From positions 30,623-94,622 of the forward strand of contig VCJN01003607.1 of the NCBI GenBank assembly GCA_006384855.1: 64,000 nucleotides of DNA. Direction: 5' to 3'. The notes beneath the pieces are model-generated. The model was given only the letters and a program-made list of their open reading frames with translations. It made no database searches and was not told the DNA's origin. The DNA comes from Tetraselmis striata (lineage: Eukaryota; Chlorophyta; Chlorodendrophyceae; Chlorodendrales; Chlorodendraceae). Positions 23,227 to 33,068 of this stretch are shown piece after piece; position 1 is the stretch's first letter; each line of letters starts with the position of its first letter. The position numbers and the translations under genes were made by a program.

Positions 23227-23895
23227 GGCGGCGGCAGGCTCGCTCCACCGTGGCCGGCCCGCTTAACGGCATGCCGCGGCGGGCGGCCGGCTGGCCGCCG
23301 CTGCGGGCTTCTGGGCGGTAGCCCGGGCGCGGTTCGGCAGCGCGCTCTGCTTCTGCTGCGGCGTGATCGATTGCAGTGTTAAGGGTGGCGGCCATTGCTG
23401 ATGTCGGTAAGGGCATGGGTTTTGTGGACGATAGGAGGATCCGGGGGTTGCAGCGATGTGTGTGAGCCGAGCGTAGGAGCTGCTGGATCAAATAATGCAC
23501 CGTCGCCGCCGCCGTTGCGGGAGGCGCACTTCGCCGGACAATTTGAATCTTTTCAAATCGATCCCGCAAAGCTGCTACATGGGACATTTTATATGACATG
23601 TGTGCAATCAGCACGTCATGTTTGTATGGGCCCGTGTACGAACAAAATCAAACTTTGACTTGTTGTTTGCAAATTGATCAAATTGTGTAGATGGTTTGCG
23701 TGCATTCATGGCAAAATAACATGCCATGTGTGCACACAAAACACTGAAAATGACTTATTCGCAAATGTTAAGTCACTTTTACAGCATTTTGTTTGCACAA
23801 AAGTCACGAAGACTATGGTTTCTTATTTGCTTGCAAACAAATCAAATTTGATGATTTGTTTGACTTGTTTGCACACAGGACGCATTGATGGCGAC

Positions 23896-23939
23896 TTGTT
23901 TGCAAACAAACACATGTTCCTACCTGGGTCTTAGTAACA
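23896..23939 (-). repeat. Right TIR of the Ginger-like element
   Basis: Inverted copy of 18448-18490. The palindrome TTGTTTGCAAACAA is at 23896-23909. Confidence 0.75.
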
Positions 23940-23943
23940 TATG

Positions 23944-23946
<3 letters not shown>

Positions 23947-23990
<44 letters not shown>

Positions 23991-24060
23991 CATACATTGT
24001 ATACATTATATACATTATACATTATATACATATATACATATACAGATGTATGTATGTATG
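23947..24060. repeat. (AT)n and AT-rich ATAC/ATGT microsatellite
   Basis: About 20 AT dinucleotides (23947-23986), then ATACATT- and ATGT-type repeats to about 24060, directly outside the right end of the Ginger-like element. AT-rich DNA therefore flanks both sides of the insertion. Confidence 0.85.
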
Positions 24061-24330
24061 TGGTATTGCGCGCGCCTTCGCGCCGCGCTCGGCGGGGGCG
24101 GCGGCCCTGCTGCAGGTACAGGTAGGCGTGACAGTCATCCATCCCGCCTCTTGCGGGATGCAGGCCGCTTTTAGGCGGCTTTCTGTGTTGTTTTTCTAAT
24201 ACTGGGTTTCTAAGTTGAGTCTGGTTTTGCCAAAAAGATCGCGCAGGCTGATTTACACGGTCAAGAGCCGAAATTGGCAGGATGGTTTAGCGAAAGCGTG
24301 GAACGGAGGGAAAATGGAGTCAGGGGGGGC

Positions 24331-24519
24331 GCTGCGTGGAACGCAGCGAAAACTGGAAGATGGCAGGCTCAGCTGTTCTGGCTGCTTTTTATGTCTACTC
24401 GTGCTGCACCCAAAAAGGGCGACAACAAATGCCTAGTTCCCGTACCACTGAGCAGCACTTGTAGCTAAAAAGCGGTAAGTTAGGTCAAGGGAGGAAACCC
24501 CATAAACTAGTTTAGATCA
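24331..24519 (-). repeat. A2 copy of the split direct repeat
   Basis: Matches 27234-27354 except for a 78-base segment and small indels. Both begin GCTGCGTGGAACGCAGCG, itself an imperfect hairpin (CTGCGTGGAACGCAG), and end ACTAGTTTAGATCA (plus strand). Confidence 0.8.
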
Positions 24520-24598
24520 TTTCAAAGTTGAGTCTGGTTTTGCCAGTCTTGAGCGAACGGAGAGAGCGGTGGATTGACGGAGAAGAGGTAGCGCCAAG

Positions 24599-26224
24599 TC
24601 ATGAAGGAGGCACTGGGAAGGCCACCGCTGCGGAGTCCTGTTGGACTTGGAAGTGGCGTAGGGGGGCGATGTGTCCAAAGAAGAACCATGCGCCAGGTGA
24701 AGGAAGAACGTTGGGGTCGATGTAGTCCATAACGACGTCAGAGTTAGTGGCCCAACCGCCTTGGTAGCGAATGTGGGTCAATGGCACTCCGATGGCGTTC
24801 GCTGCAGAGGCTGCGCCCTTGCGAAGACTGTGCGAGGTCCAGGAGGTGCCAGCAGGGGGGGCAGCGTTGACTAGACTGACGGCTGTGGACAGCCAGTCTG
24901 ACATTGTAGCCGCAGTCCAAGGTTTTGACTGCTCATCGGAACTGACAGCCCAGAAGTTTGACACAGCCAAGCCAACAGTAACAATGGGGACTGATTGGAC
25001 GTGGTCGAGGAAGTGGTGCAGGAGACGTGCCACTCGGGGGTGCTCTGACACTGGGAGGAGAAGTACGCGTAGGTCGTCGGGTCCGCGTCGACCAGCGCGA
25101 CCCTTCTCTCGGTACACTTGCAGGGTGATGTTGTAGTCGTCGACATGCACGTCTCGCACTCGACAGGACACGCCAGTAAGGCCCCTGGCAAAGAACATGA
25201 AGTTGACAACCGAGGCCAGGAGGGCTCGGAAGTCGTGGTGGTACTCTGGGTAGGGAGCAGACACAATCAGCTCGGCTTTTGTGACGAAGCGATAAGCTAC
25301 ATCCGCAGGCAGAGGGACACGCAAAGGGGCAGCGTCCAGTCGGCGCTGGCGCAGCATAAGCCCACGCCTTGCTGAAGTTAGGTGTAGGCTGTCCTTAGCG
25401 ATTGGGTCGAGGTTGTGCTGCTCGAAGAACGTGTTGATCGCAGACAGATAAGGTTGCAGCGACTTAGCTGCGATGTGCCCTCGCTCGCCGATCCAGGCAA
25501 CATACCGAACGACAGTGGCAGTAGTCGCCTCCGACGGGCTGATGTTCTCGGAGTCGTGGCAGAGCTCCGCGAACTGAGACAGCCGGCCGGCGTAGCTCTT
25601 GAGTGTCTGAGCGCTGAGGGAGCTGGAGAGTAGGTCGAGCGTCCGTTGGCCCAGCTCGTCTGAGCCGAACGCGTCCTGCAGCCGGGATCGTAATGAAGCA
25701 GCCCAAGGAGCGACAGCTTCGGGCTCGTCAATCACGTACGTGCGTCGTTTTACTGACAGAGTTCCACCGGCGGTACAACTACTGTTCGCAAAGTACTCGG
25801 CAGCAACGGTTAGGTTCCCGGCGGTTGGCCGGTAGCTGCTGGACGGGTTTGCAGTAGCATCGGTACGGGTTTGCGGGGCTAGGTTCGGGTAAGAGGGCCG
25901 CCCCGCGCGCCCTTCGCGCTCGTAACGCATGTCACGCGCGTAACGTACCCGCGCGAAACTTGGTCGTTGCGAACCAGTTGTAACACGTAGTGTAACAACC
26001 GACGGACGCAGAGATGGGGTAAAGAAAGCGGCGGGTTGAGCCGCCATGTGCAGGTGTGCGGATGGTTGAGCCGCACTCGGCTGTAGCTGTAAGAAGCGCC
26101 GTACCAAGGAAGGTCTAAAGGAAGTCACTAAGGTGGGGGGGTCAGGTCCTGCCACAGGGCGCTCATCTCGCCGTTGAGATGCAAGGGTGCGTCTTGCGGC
26201 GGTCACCGAAAGGTGGCCTCGCAA
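24599..26224 (-). CDS. Tyrosine recombinase of the DIRS/PAT-like element
   Basis: An uninterrupted 541-codon frame. The first about 180 residues are low-complexity. From about residue 190 comes an N-terminal SAM-like core-binding domain (LSSSLSAQTLKSYAGRLSQF, then VVRYVAWIGERGHIAAKSLQ). The catalytic domain follows: a basic box around FMFFARGLTGVSCR, a lysine in YREKGRAGRRG, the HSLRKGAAS box (His465, Arg468), GGW at 489-491, and the nucleophile in VVMDYIDP (Tyr501). All the expected R-K-H-R-W-Y elements are present, so catalysis is plausible. It would join circular element DNA to the genome with little or no target duplication. The open frame contrasts with the broken Gag-like ORF just upstream, which ends 36 bases before this ATG. 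A Crypton is the main alternative, but the split direct repeats argue for the DIRS order. Confidence 0.85.
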   Translation of the reverse strand: MRGHLSVTAARRTLASQRRDERPVAGPDPPTLVTSFRPSLVRRFLQLQPSAAQPSAHLHMAAQPAAFFTPSLRPSVVTLRVTTGSQRPSFARVRYARDMRYEREGRAGRPSYPNLAPQTRTDATANPSSSYRPTAGNLTVAAEYFANSSCTAGGTLSVKRRTYVIDEPEAVAPWAASLRSRLQDAFGSDELGQRTLDLLSSSLSAQTLKSYAGRLSQFAELCHDSENISPSEATTATVVRYVAWIGERGHIAAKSLQPYLSAINTFFEQHNLDPIAKDSLHLTSARRGLMLRQRRLDAAPLRVPLPADVAYRFVTKAELIVSAPYPEYHHDFRALLASVVNFMFFARGLTGVSCRVRDVHVDDYNITLQVYREKGRAGRRGPDDLRVLLLPVSEHPRVARLLHHFLDHVQSVPIVTVGLAVSNFWAVSSDEQSKPWTAATMSDWLSTAVSLVNAAPPAGTSWTSHSLRKGAASAANAIGVPLTHIRYQGGWATNSDVVMDYIDPNVLPSPGAWFFFGHIAPLRHFQVQQDSAAVAFPVPPS

Positions 26225-26260
26225 AGCTCCAGCAGCTCCGACGAAAGGCGCCTCACACCG

Positions 26261-27112
26261 TCACTCGTGCTCACCTTCGCGGCCACGCCCACGTCCACCG
26301 CCTCGTCCTCGCCCACGCCCGCGACCTGCAGCTGCAGCCGCCACTCGAGCAGTAGCGGTCGCCTTCGCGCTGCTGGCAACGGTCGCCTCGAAGACACGGC
26401 GCTCGTAGTCCCTCGTGAGGTCTCCAAAAATCGCGGAACCCAGATGCTCCGAAGCCGGCTGAAAATGCTGGGCTCGCAGCACGTCCAGAACCCCTTGGTC
26501 ACCGTGCACACGCTTGATCTCATTTAGCCTCCGCAGGAAGGCCAAACGAAACCGAAACGCCTTGTCGATGGCCTCGGCGTGGTTCCGAGCTCTCGCGAGG
26601 TAGGGGGTGAAGTCCTAGTTGGTGGCAGGGACTTAGGGCAGCAGCTCGTCGAGAGCCACGAAAAGCACGGCCATGTGGGCCCCGAAACACGACATCCACA
26701 AATACTCCTCATGGGCCGGCAGACGCCGGTCATCCTGCTTGAGGTACTCGTTTGTTAGGTCGGTGCTCAGGGGAAAGAGTCCAGGCACTCGGCTGACCGG
26801 TCGAACGGCCTCGTAACCAGACTATGCTCTCTGCAGTAGTTCTGGCACCGCGAGGTAGTCATCCTTGGCACTCACGGATTTTGCTCCGACACGGCCGCTC
26901 AGGGCTAGCTCTAGCAAGTCGGGGCGCTCTGCGGCTCCCCCGCTACCTGTCAGCTGTCCCGCGATGCGCTGCCCGAAGCCGGAGCCATGTGCCCCTTCTC
27001 CATCAACAACGCGCTCACGAGCCGTCAATTGAGCTCCAGCTGTAGCCAGCCAGCGCTCGCACATCTGCTTGCAGCGACTCCAGCGTCGGCTCAGCGACGG
27101 GTTCTTCTCCAT
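26261..27112 (-). pseudogene. Gag-like ORF of the DIRS/PAT-like element, with three in-frame stops
   Basis: Starts MEKNPSLSRRWSRCKQMCER at 27112. It continues in one frame to a Gly-Arg-rich C terminus (GRGRGRGRGGGRGRG) ending at 26261. TAG at about 26822 and TAA and TAG near 26645 and 26618 interrupt it. The conserved-looking core between the stops is EYLWMSCFGAHMAVLFVALD, then RARNHAEAIDKAFRFRLAFL. Position before the recombinase and the basic RG tail fit a nucleic-acid-binding Gag of DIRS-type elements; no zinc knuckle is seen. Confidence 0.55.
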
Positions 27113-27233
27113 CTGGCATGGTAACGCACGGACGTACGGACGAGAATATCACACTCGGGTGGCGAGCCGGGTGTGGTCTTGAACAACCTGGGGTGACCTT
27201 GCTCGCAACTGGTTACGATACAGTTTTTACATC

Positions 27234-27354
27234 GCTGCGTGGAACGCAGCGAAAACTGGAATAAGATGGCGCAGGCTCAGCTGTTACTGAGCAGCACTTG
27301 TAGCTAAAAAGCGGTTAGGTCAAGGGAGGAAACCCCATAAACTAGTTTAGATCA
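27234..27354 (-). repeat. A1 copy of the split direct repeat
   Basis: Partner of 24331-24519. Its right end ATCA is the likely 5' end of the element. Confidence 0.8.
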
Positions 27355-27742
27355 GAACTGCCCTTAATTTTTGTAATTCACACCAGTACAGGTAGGCGGT
27401 ACCAGCTACGGGACCAGTAGGGACGGACGGCGAGACATGCGGCGGGCAGCAAGATGCGGGCTGCGCAGCCACATGCCAGCAAGAGCGAAGGTGACCACTA
27501 CTCCCCCCACCCCCGACCCGTTCAATCCACTACCCAAGAGACAGCACGCTTGTGGACAAACAACGGCATTTTTATCTTTGCTATCGGGTTGCGGTTGCGA
27601 GTTCACGCGGAGGCGACCTCCGCCAGCCGGACGAAGAGCGGGTCACGGGTGACCGTAGCCCGGACTCGACCCTTCGCGGCCGAGAGGGCGATTCGCCAGT
27701 ACCCGTAGTGACCGCGGCCAGGCGGCCGTCGCTGGGCCCACC
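27355..27742. other. Promoter/5' UTR region of the EF-hand gene
   Basis: About 390 bases between the recombinase element and the EF-hand start codon. GC-rich from 27400, no clear TATA box, no other gene seen. The element therefore inserted within 400 bases of a host gene start. Confidence 0.4.
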
Positions 27743-28519
27743 ATGAACACCACCATCCTTGGAAGTAGCACTAGCCCTACCAAACACAAGACGCCGCTGG
27801 AGCTGGTGACGCGCGTCGTCTACCTGGACCGCATTCGCGTGAAGGACTTTTTCCGCGACTTCGACCCGCTGCGCAAGGGCACGGTCACGCGCACGCAGTT
27901 CCTTAGCGCGCTCAACATGGCGGGCATCAACCGCAAGGTGCAGGAGTGGGTGCTTGAGACCGTGGCAGACGACTACATGATCTCGGAGGGCTTTCCGCCC
28001 GTGCACAAGGTGGACTACAAAACGTTCTGCGCGGACGTGGACCTGGCGTTCACCGTGCCTGAGCTGGAGAGGACGCCCACCAAGGAGGTGCCCAAGGAGC
28101 CGGAGCACCTGCTGGACAAAACGCGCTACGAGAAGTGCTCCAAGATCCTGGAGCCCTGGAAGGAGGAGCGGGTGGAGGAGATCCTGGTGGAGCTGCGGGA
28201 GCAGGCGCGCACACAGCGGATCCTCGTCAAGCCCACATTTGACGATGCCAGCCGCGACAAGAACAGCCCCTGCCTTGTGGGCCACGTCACATGGCAGCAG
28301 TTCAAGTCCTGCATGGAGACCAAGTGCGGCTTCAAGCTCTGGGAGTCTGACATGAACCTGCTGGTGGAGAAGTACACCGACGACTACTACGGTGACATGG
28401 TGAACTACATCGCATTCGCCAAGCAGGTGGACCCTGACATCGAGGCCATCGCGCCCTTTGATGTCCCGGAGGATGTCACCGAGGGCACGCTCCCTGCGGG
28501 AGCCACCATTGAGGCCTAG
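27743..28519 (+). CDS. EF-hand family protein, single exon, possibly ciliary
   Basis: An intact intronless frame of 258 codons from ATG in the context CCCACCATGAAC to TAG. Residues 31-57 (RVKDFFRDFDPLRKGTVTRT) form a first EF-hand with the FDPLRxGxVTxxQF loop typical of a protist family of paired degenerate EF-hands; the loop ends in Gln instead of Glu. Its partner helix includes VDYKTFCADVD (90-100). A second pair lies at about 160-228: VKPTFDDASRDKNS, then VTWQQFKSCM, then YTDDYYGDMVNYIAFAKQVD. The order EF-linker-EF matches calcium-binding-like proteins common in flagellated protists, often found in cilia; that link is inference. Calcium ligands are incomplete, so binding may be weak. Codon use is strongly GC3-biased, unlike the flanking transposons, which marks it as a real host gene. 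The 3' side has TGTAA at 28533 and 28564. Confidence 0.85.
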   Translation: MNTTILGSSTSPTKHKTPLELVTRVVYLDRIRVKDFFRDFDPLRKGTVTRTQFLSALNMAGINRKVQEWVLETVADDYMISEGFPPVHKVDYKTFCADVDLAFTVPELERTPTKEVPKEPEHLLDKTRYEKCSKILEPWKEERVEEILVELREQARTQRILVKPTFDDASRDKNSPCLVGHVTWQQFKSCMETKCGFKLWESDMNLLVEKYTDDYYGDMVNYIAFAKQVDPDIEAIAPFDVPEDVTEGTLPAGATIEA

Positions 28520-28532
28520 GACAGCCCTGCCA

Positions 28533-28568
28533 TGTAATGCAGCCACTGGTGAGCCACTGCGCATGTAA
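28533..28568 (+). terminator. TGTAA-type polyadenylation signals after the EF-hand gene
   Basis: TGTAA at 28533-28537 and 28564-28568. TGTAA is the usual poly(A) signal in chlorophyte algae such as Chlamydomonas. Confidence 0.5.
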
Positions 28569-29092
28569 CAAAGCGGCTGCGGCCTTGCAGCTCGATTGCC
28601 CCCCCCCCCCCCCCCCTCGAAACCACGGTGCACGGCGCGCGGCAATGCAACTCGGTGGCGCTGTGAGAACCTGCGGCGGCGACAGGCTGATCTAGCTGCC
28701 ACCATGGTGTAGCACCGCTCACCATATGTAAGTGATACACCGCCACTGTTTTCGCATCCGTCACGTAGTTGTGGATAGCCTTACCCGCACCTGTAGCTTG
28801 AGGTTCCCCATCTCCGGCACAACTCGCGCTCCGTTTCCCATCCTCATTCATCTAGTTCTTACGCCACACCGGCACACATTTCCTTCACACGGTAATGTGA
28901 GGAATGGCCACAGCTTAAAAGGAAAGGGGCACAGTTATGAAGGGAGGCTGCCTGTGGGCAAAGGCGTTGGCGAGCAGGGGAGTGGCGGTCAGCGGCACGC
29001 ATGCAGCAGCCAGGCGTTTCCCGGGCAACACGCACCCGCCACTCGCGCGATGACTGGACATTCCGGGGTGGCCTTGCTTGTGGTGCGTCATA

Positions 29093-29122
<30 letters not shown>
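28569..29122. other. Spacer with poly-C tracts
   Basis: Two long C runs (about 28599-28616 and 29097-29121). No gene recognised. The second run ends at the target site of copia element 2. Confidence 0.6.
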
Positions 29123-29123
<1 letters not shown>

Positions 29124-29127
29124 ATGC

Positions 29128-29923
29128 TCTAGATGTTCGGAGAATTCCTAGCTTGCTGTTGGGACAGAGTCTGTGGGATCAGAATATTCTATTACAAAAT
29201 GATGAGAAATGTCTCATTATATTCTCATCTGCAGGATGCCCTTTGCTAGGGGCATGCTCCATCTGCTCATCTGTCCATTTCTCATGCTTCTTGATCTGGC
29301 TCCAATATCCAAAAGGCTATTCAGGTTCAGTCGGACACCTGTCAGAAGTCTGGGTGTGTTTGATCAAGTGATATATGAGGCATGTCTTCACATGCCTCAC
29401 ACCTGTCTTGCTCTGCAGGTCCAGTATATATGTCACTTGATAGTACCAGTACATTCTGTTGGCTAGTCAGACCCTGGCTAGCCCTGCTTTGCCAAACCCT
29501 ACACCTGACAGTTAGATCACCAACATCATCAGGTCGTGTGACCGTTCGGCGACCCGGCGGTTCCCCTCCCTCATACGGGGGCAACGCTTAGCAGCTCTAG
29601 TAGTTTCCCTTAGAGACCTTAGAGATACCGGCCAACTACCGGCATCCAGCAGGAGCAAGGGCGAGGCTGACCGAGGTGTGACCGTTCAGCCGCACGACCC
29701 GCATAAATAGCTCGGAATTCCGGAACTGTAATCATTCCTTCCTTCTCTGCTTCCAGTTCCTGAGCTGTCCCCTTGTTACATTCCATCATTTCTGCAGTAT
29801 AGCCGTAATTTACACTGCACTGTTACGAATTTATCATCAGGCTTATTTGCCTATAAGCCAGATGGGCTCACTTACACTTCATTGGACCAGTTGATCACCT
29901 GCTTTGACCAGTGCTCGTCAACA
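29128..29923 (-). repeat. 3' LTR of copia element 2 (with nested solo LTR)
   Basis: Matches 37144-37613 except for the inserted 29457-29780 segment. A TATATA motif of the LTR lies around 29425-29431. Confidence 0.85.
29457..29780 (+). mobile_element. Solo LTR nested in the 3' LTR of copia element 2
   Basis: The host LTR reads ACATTC continuously in its other copy (37469 region), but here ACATTC occurs twice, at 29451-29456 and 29778-29783, with about 320 bp between. The insert starts TGTTGGCTAG and ends TTGTTACA (TG...CA). It has a promoter-like CATAAATAG at 29702-29710 and a pyrimidine-rich initiator stretch afterwards, as expected of a solo LTR left by recombination. The exact end is ambiguous because CA is shared with the duplicated target. 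Confidence 0.6.
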
Positions 29924-31585
29924 CCCCCCTTCACTGGTTGTAGGTGCAATATTGTAGTTCATGATGCGCGAGTTCAAGGCCTCAAACTGCTGGCGGGACG
30001 CAAGTGGCTTCGTGAAGGTGTCAGCCAGCATGTCAGCAGTGGGCACGTAGTACACCTTGATTTTCTTAGAGCGTTGTGCATCTCGCACGAAGTGAAGTCG
30101 GATGTCCAGGTGCTTGGTCCGGGCTGAGGTTACGTCGTTGGTGGCGATTGTAATACATGCCTGGTTATCTTCTCCGATTGCTGTTGCGCCGTCCTGCTTG
30201 AACCCCAGTTCTGATAGCATCTGCCGCAAGAACATTGCCTCCTGCGCTGTGACGCAAAGCGCTATGTATTCTGCCTCTGCTGTCGAGAGTGCTACCAATG
30301 GCTGAAGCTTGGATAGGTAGCTGACGGCTGCTCCTGCAAGGAAGAATACATAACCGCTGGTCGACTTGCACTGACTGGGATACGTTGTTGGGAAGTTAGC
30401 ATCGCTGTAACCATGAAGGCGAAACTCGCATTCTCCTCCGAAAGTCAGTCCCCGGTCATGAGTTCCTTCCAGGTACCGGACTCAGTGTATGTCGTGCATC
30501 TTCCATGTGTGGCTGAGTTGCTTATGTCATGAATCGGCATAGGCGGCAGACGGCCTCCGCGATGTCAGGACGTGTTACAACCGTTGCGCGTACAATAGTG
30601 ATCCAACGAGGCTCCGGTATGTGGTGGTGGCGCTGTCATCCAGTGCGGTTGATGCCCTCGTATCGTTGCCAGTACTTGGGACATGTGCGGGGGCGCAGTC
30701 GCTCATACCAAAGCGCTCCAGCATGTCGTGGATGTACTTGGAATGGTGAATCTTGATCACGCCGGTTGTCTGGTCATGCTCCATTTTCATGTCCATCAGC
30801 CATGAGCATGTGCCCAGCTCTTTGATGTCAAAGCGCTGTCCGAGTGCATGCTTTAAGTGGGCGCTCCAGGGGCGCGAGTGGCTGACAATGATGATATCGT
30901 CCACGTAGATTGCGATAATGCCCAGAATGACGCCATCGCTGCTCTGGAGGACGTAGGCGCCAAAATCGGTTAACAGTTATCGGCAGTGTTGTGATGTCAT
31001 GTAGTCATTGAGTAGCGTGTGCCAATTGTGGCGGGGTGCTTGCGTTAGACCGTAAACGGCCTTCCTCACTCTGCACACCAGCTTCTCGCCATTGGGTCCA
31101 TACTGCTCAAAGCCGCGGGGCTGCTCCATGTATATCTCCTCGCTCAGATCCGCGTACAGGAACGCGCAGTCCACATCGGTATGTTCGATGTGAAGTCGAT
31201 GGTGGGCGGCAATGGAACAAATGACTCGCAGGGTTGTGAACTTCACAGTGGGTGCGAAGGTGTCGGTGTAGTCGATGCCCTCGACCTGTGAGAACCCCTT
31301 AGCTACCATGCGAGCCTTGTATCTTGCAGTTGTGCCATCCGCGTTGTGCTTGGTCTTGTACAGCCACTTGGATTTGACAGCCTTGCGTCCGCCAGGCAGA
31401 ACCACCAGCTCCCATGTGTGTCTTGAGGGAAGCGAGTTGTACTCCTGGTGCATTGCCTCCAGCCACCAAGGAGCCAGAGAAGAGTTCATGGCCTCCGTGT
31501 AGGTCAGCGGGTCGCCGGGTGTTTCACCCGCCAGTAGTACCCATTCACACGGGTCGATGTTGCGGATGGAGTCTTCTTGAACCAC
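29918..31585 (-). pseudogene. Copia element 2 reverse transcriptase and RNase H, frameshifted
   Basis: The RT N terminus at 31585-30977 contains WLEAMHQEYNSL, KSKWLYKTKHNADGT, YKARMVAKGFSQVEGIDY and DVDCAFLYADLSEEIYMEQP. The catalytic block follows after a shift (30904-30575: MDDIIIVSHS, KYIHDMLERFGMSDC). RNase H (30298-29918) has STAEAEYIALC, EDNQACITIATN and VYYVPTADMLADTFTKPL. The breaks between these frames remove any full-length RT. Confidence 0.85.
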
Positions 31586-32074
31586 AGCTGCGTAGGTGGC
31601 CCCTCGTGGTACGGTGCTGCCATCGGTGGGATCGTTTACGCCGGGGGCATGGCTGTTGCGATGCGGACGGTTGAGGATTGTAGCGGAAGTCGGGGGGTGC
31701 GGTTGTCTGAGCTTGGGGATGCGGGCGGGTGCTGGGAGGTATAGTTAGGGTAGGTGGCTGAGGTGTTGGTCCTTCTGCTAGTGGCGCGGGTGGTGGCTGA
31801 GCCGGGGGTGGAGTGCGTACACAGTGGTGCTCGGTAGGGTTGCTGTCGCTGTCGTTGTCGGAACGGAGTCGCTGACATCGGATTGCCATGTTGCAGACGC
31901 GAGTGGGCTTCCATGCTGGTGGAAGTTCCATGGAGTAAGTTGATGCCGAGCAAGTAGGGCATACTGCTCGGGGCACAACACTCGGGTCTCGGCGGCTGTA
32001 GCCCCTCCTGGCCATGAATCGGGGTGCTCAAGGGTGCTGGGCGCTGAGCGATCAGTTTCATCGAAGGTGACGGA

Positions 32075-33068
32075 TCAACTGGCCACAACAGAGCGAGTGG
32101 CGGGAAAGTACACAAGCCATGCCGGCGAGTCTATGGAGTATCCAACAAAGACACCTTGACGGGCGGAAGGGGCAGCCTTGTGCCGGGTACTGCGGGGAGC
32201 GTGCCCATAGGCATCACAGCCAAACACACGGAGGTGACGCAAGTCCGGGTTGGCGCCAGTAACGAGGTGAAGCAGAATGCCATGACACTCCACGGCGGAA
32301 GGTGCGGTTATAGATGTAGGCTGCGACTGACATAGCGAACTCCCAGTAGGTGTCTTGGAGGCTGGCGTAGTCCAGCATACAGCTAGCCCATTGGCTGAGG
32401 GTGCGCCAGGTGCGCTCCATCAGCCCATTCTGGAACTGGCTGTACGGTGCTGCATATGTGCGGCGAATGGTGAGGGCGTCGCAGGCGGACACATATGCTT
32501 GACCGCGGAAGGTTGTATCGTTGTCCAGACGCAACGCTGTGATCGAATGGCCGTAGCTGGCCACCATGGTGTTGAATGAACGGAGAGAGGCGGTAGCACA
32601 TTGTCGGGAATTGCAGAAGAACAAACACACCAGGGATGTCGCGTAGTCGACGTACCCACAGCAGTACGTGTGGCCTTGTAGCGAAGGAGTGCGCAGCTCC
32701 CAAAAGTCGCTCCCAACGAGAGAGAATGGCACAGTTGGTTTCTCATGACAGATGCGCGGCATCGGGGCCACAGTGGATTTGACGAGTGCGCAGGACTTGC
32801 AGAACGGAAGGCTGGTATGACGTAGGTCGGCATTGGGTCCCCCATTGGTAACACGGTGCATGGCGCGCTCGTGGATGTGACCGAGGCGCGCATGCCACAA
32901 CATTTTGTCAGATGGTAACGCGCTGGAGGGTGTTGCGGAGAGGGCTGTGGCAGGTTTTACCGGACTGCCATGACGGGGATGCCGTCCCTGGCGGAGCACG
33001 TGACTGTGCAAGATAAATAAGCGCCCGCCATTCTCGATGGGAATGGTCACGGCATCGGAGATCTGCAT
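32075..33068 (-). pseudogene. Copia element 2 integrase
   Basis: Open from 33068 to 32214. The zinc region has LWHARLGHIHERAM and CKSCALVK, and the core has GSDFWELRT (first Asp), ALRLDNDTTF (second Asp) and QNGLMERTWRTL (Glu). The post-core part (RVFGCDAYGHAPR, GVFVGYSIDSPAWLVYFPAT) continues in another frame at 32293-32075. DDE residues are intact, but the frame is broken before the C-terminal domain. Confidence 0.8.

Larger units (their letters stand above)
18448..23939 (-). mobile_element. Ginger-like TIR DNA transposon with retroviral-type integrase
   Basis: The ends are inverted repeats. The left end (18448) reads TGTTGAGACCCAGCTAGGAA. The right end read inward from 23939 is TGTTACTAAGACCCAGGTAG. 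Both continue into GAACATG and a TTGTTTGCAAACAA palindrome, with a 3-base indel between arms. TIRs starting TGT are typical of the Ginger superfamily. The transposase lies on the minus strand and is an integrase like those of KRBA2-type host proteins and Ginger elements, not a classic transposase. Flanking bases are TATA and TATG, a possible imperfect 4-bp target duplication. The copy is inactive: a premature stop, shifts and about 1.2 kb of repeat-rich sequence interrupt the transposase. The subterminal 500 bases are AT-rich and repeat short motifs on both sides. Confidence 0.8.
24205..27354 (-). mobile_element. Tyrosine-recombinase element with PAT/Ngaro-type split direct repeats, lacking RT
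   Basis: On the minus strand the order is A1 (27354-27234), a decayed Gag-like ORF (27112-26261), a tyrosine recombinase ORF (26224-24599), B1 (24545-24525), A2 (24519-24331) and B2 (from 24232 leftward). A1 and A2 match over about 110 bases, including AAACTAGTTTATGGGGTTTC on the minus strand, with a 78-base block present only in A2. B1 and B2 share AAGTTGAGTCTGGTTTTGCC (plus strand). A1-ORFs-B1-A2-B2 is the diagnostic split-repeat layout of PAT and Ngaro elements (DIRS order), which replicate through a circular intermediate and integrate with a tyrosine recombinase. No reverse transcriptase or RNase H is visible in the 3.1 kb, so this is a deletion derivative or a non-autonomous family. The B2 outer end is approximate. 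Confidence 0.75.

Noticed and set aside
27581..28705. Long minus-strand open frame (374 codons)
   Set aside because: It is exactly antisense to the EF-hand gene. GC-rich third positions keep the opposite strand open, and it has no recognisable domain.
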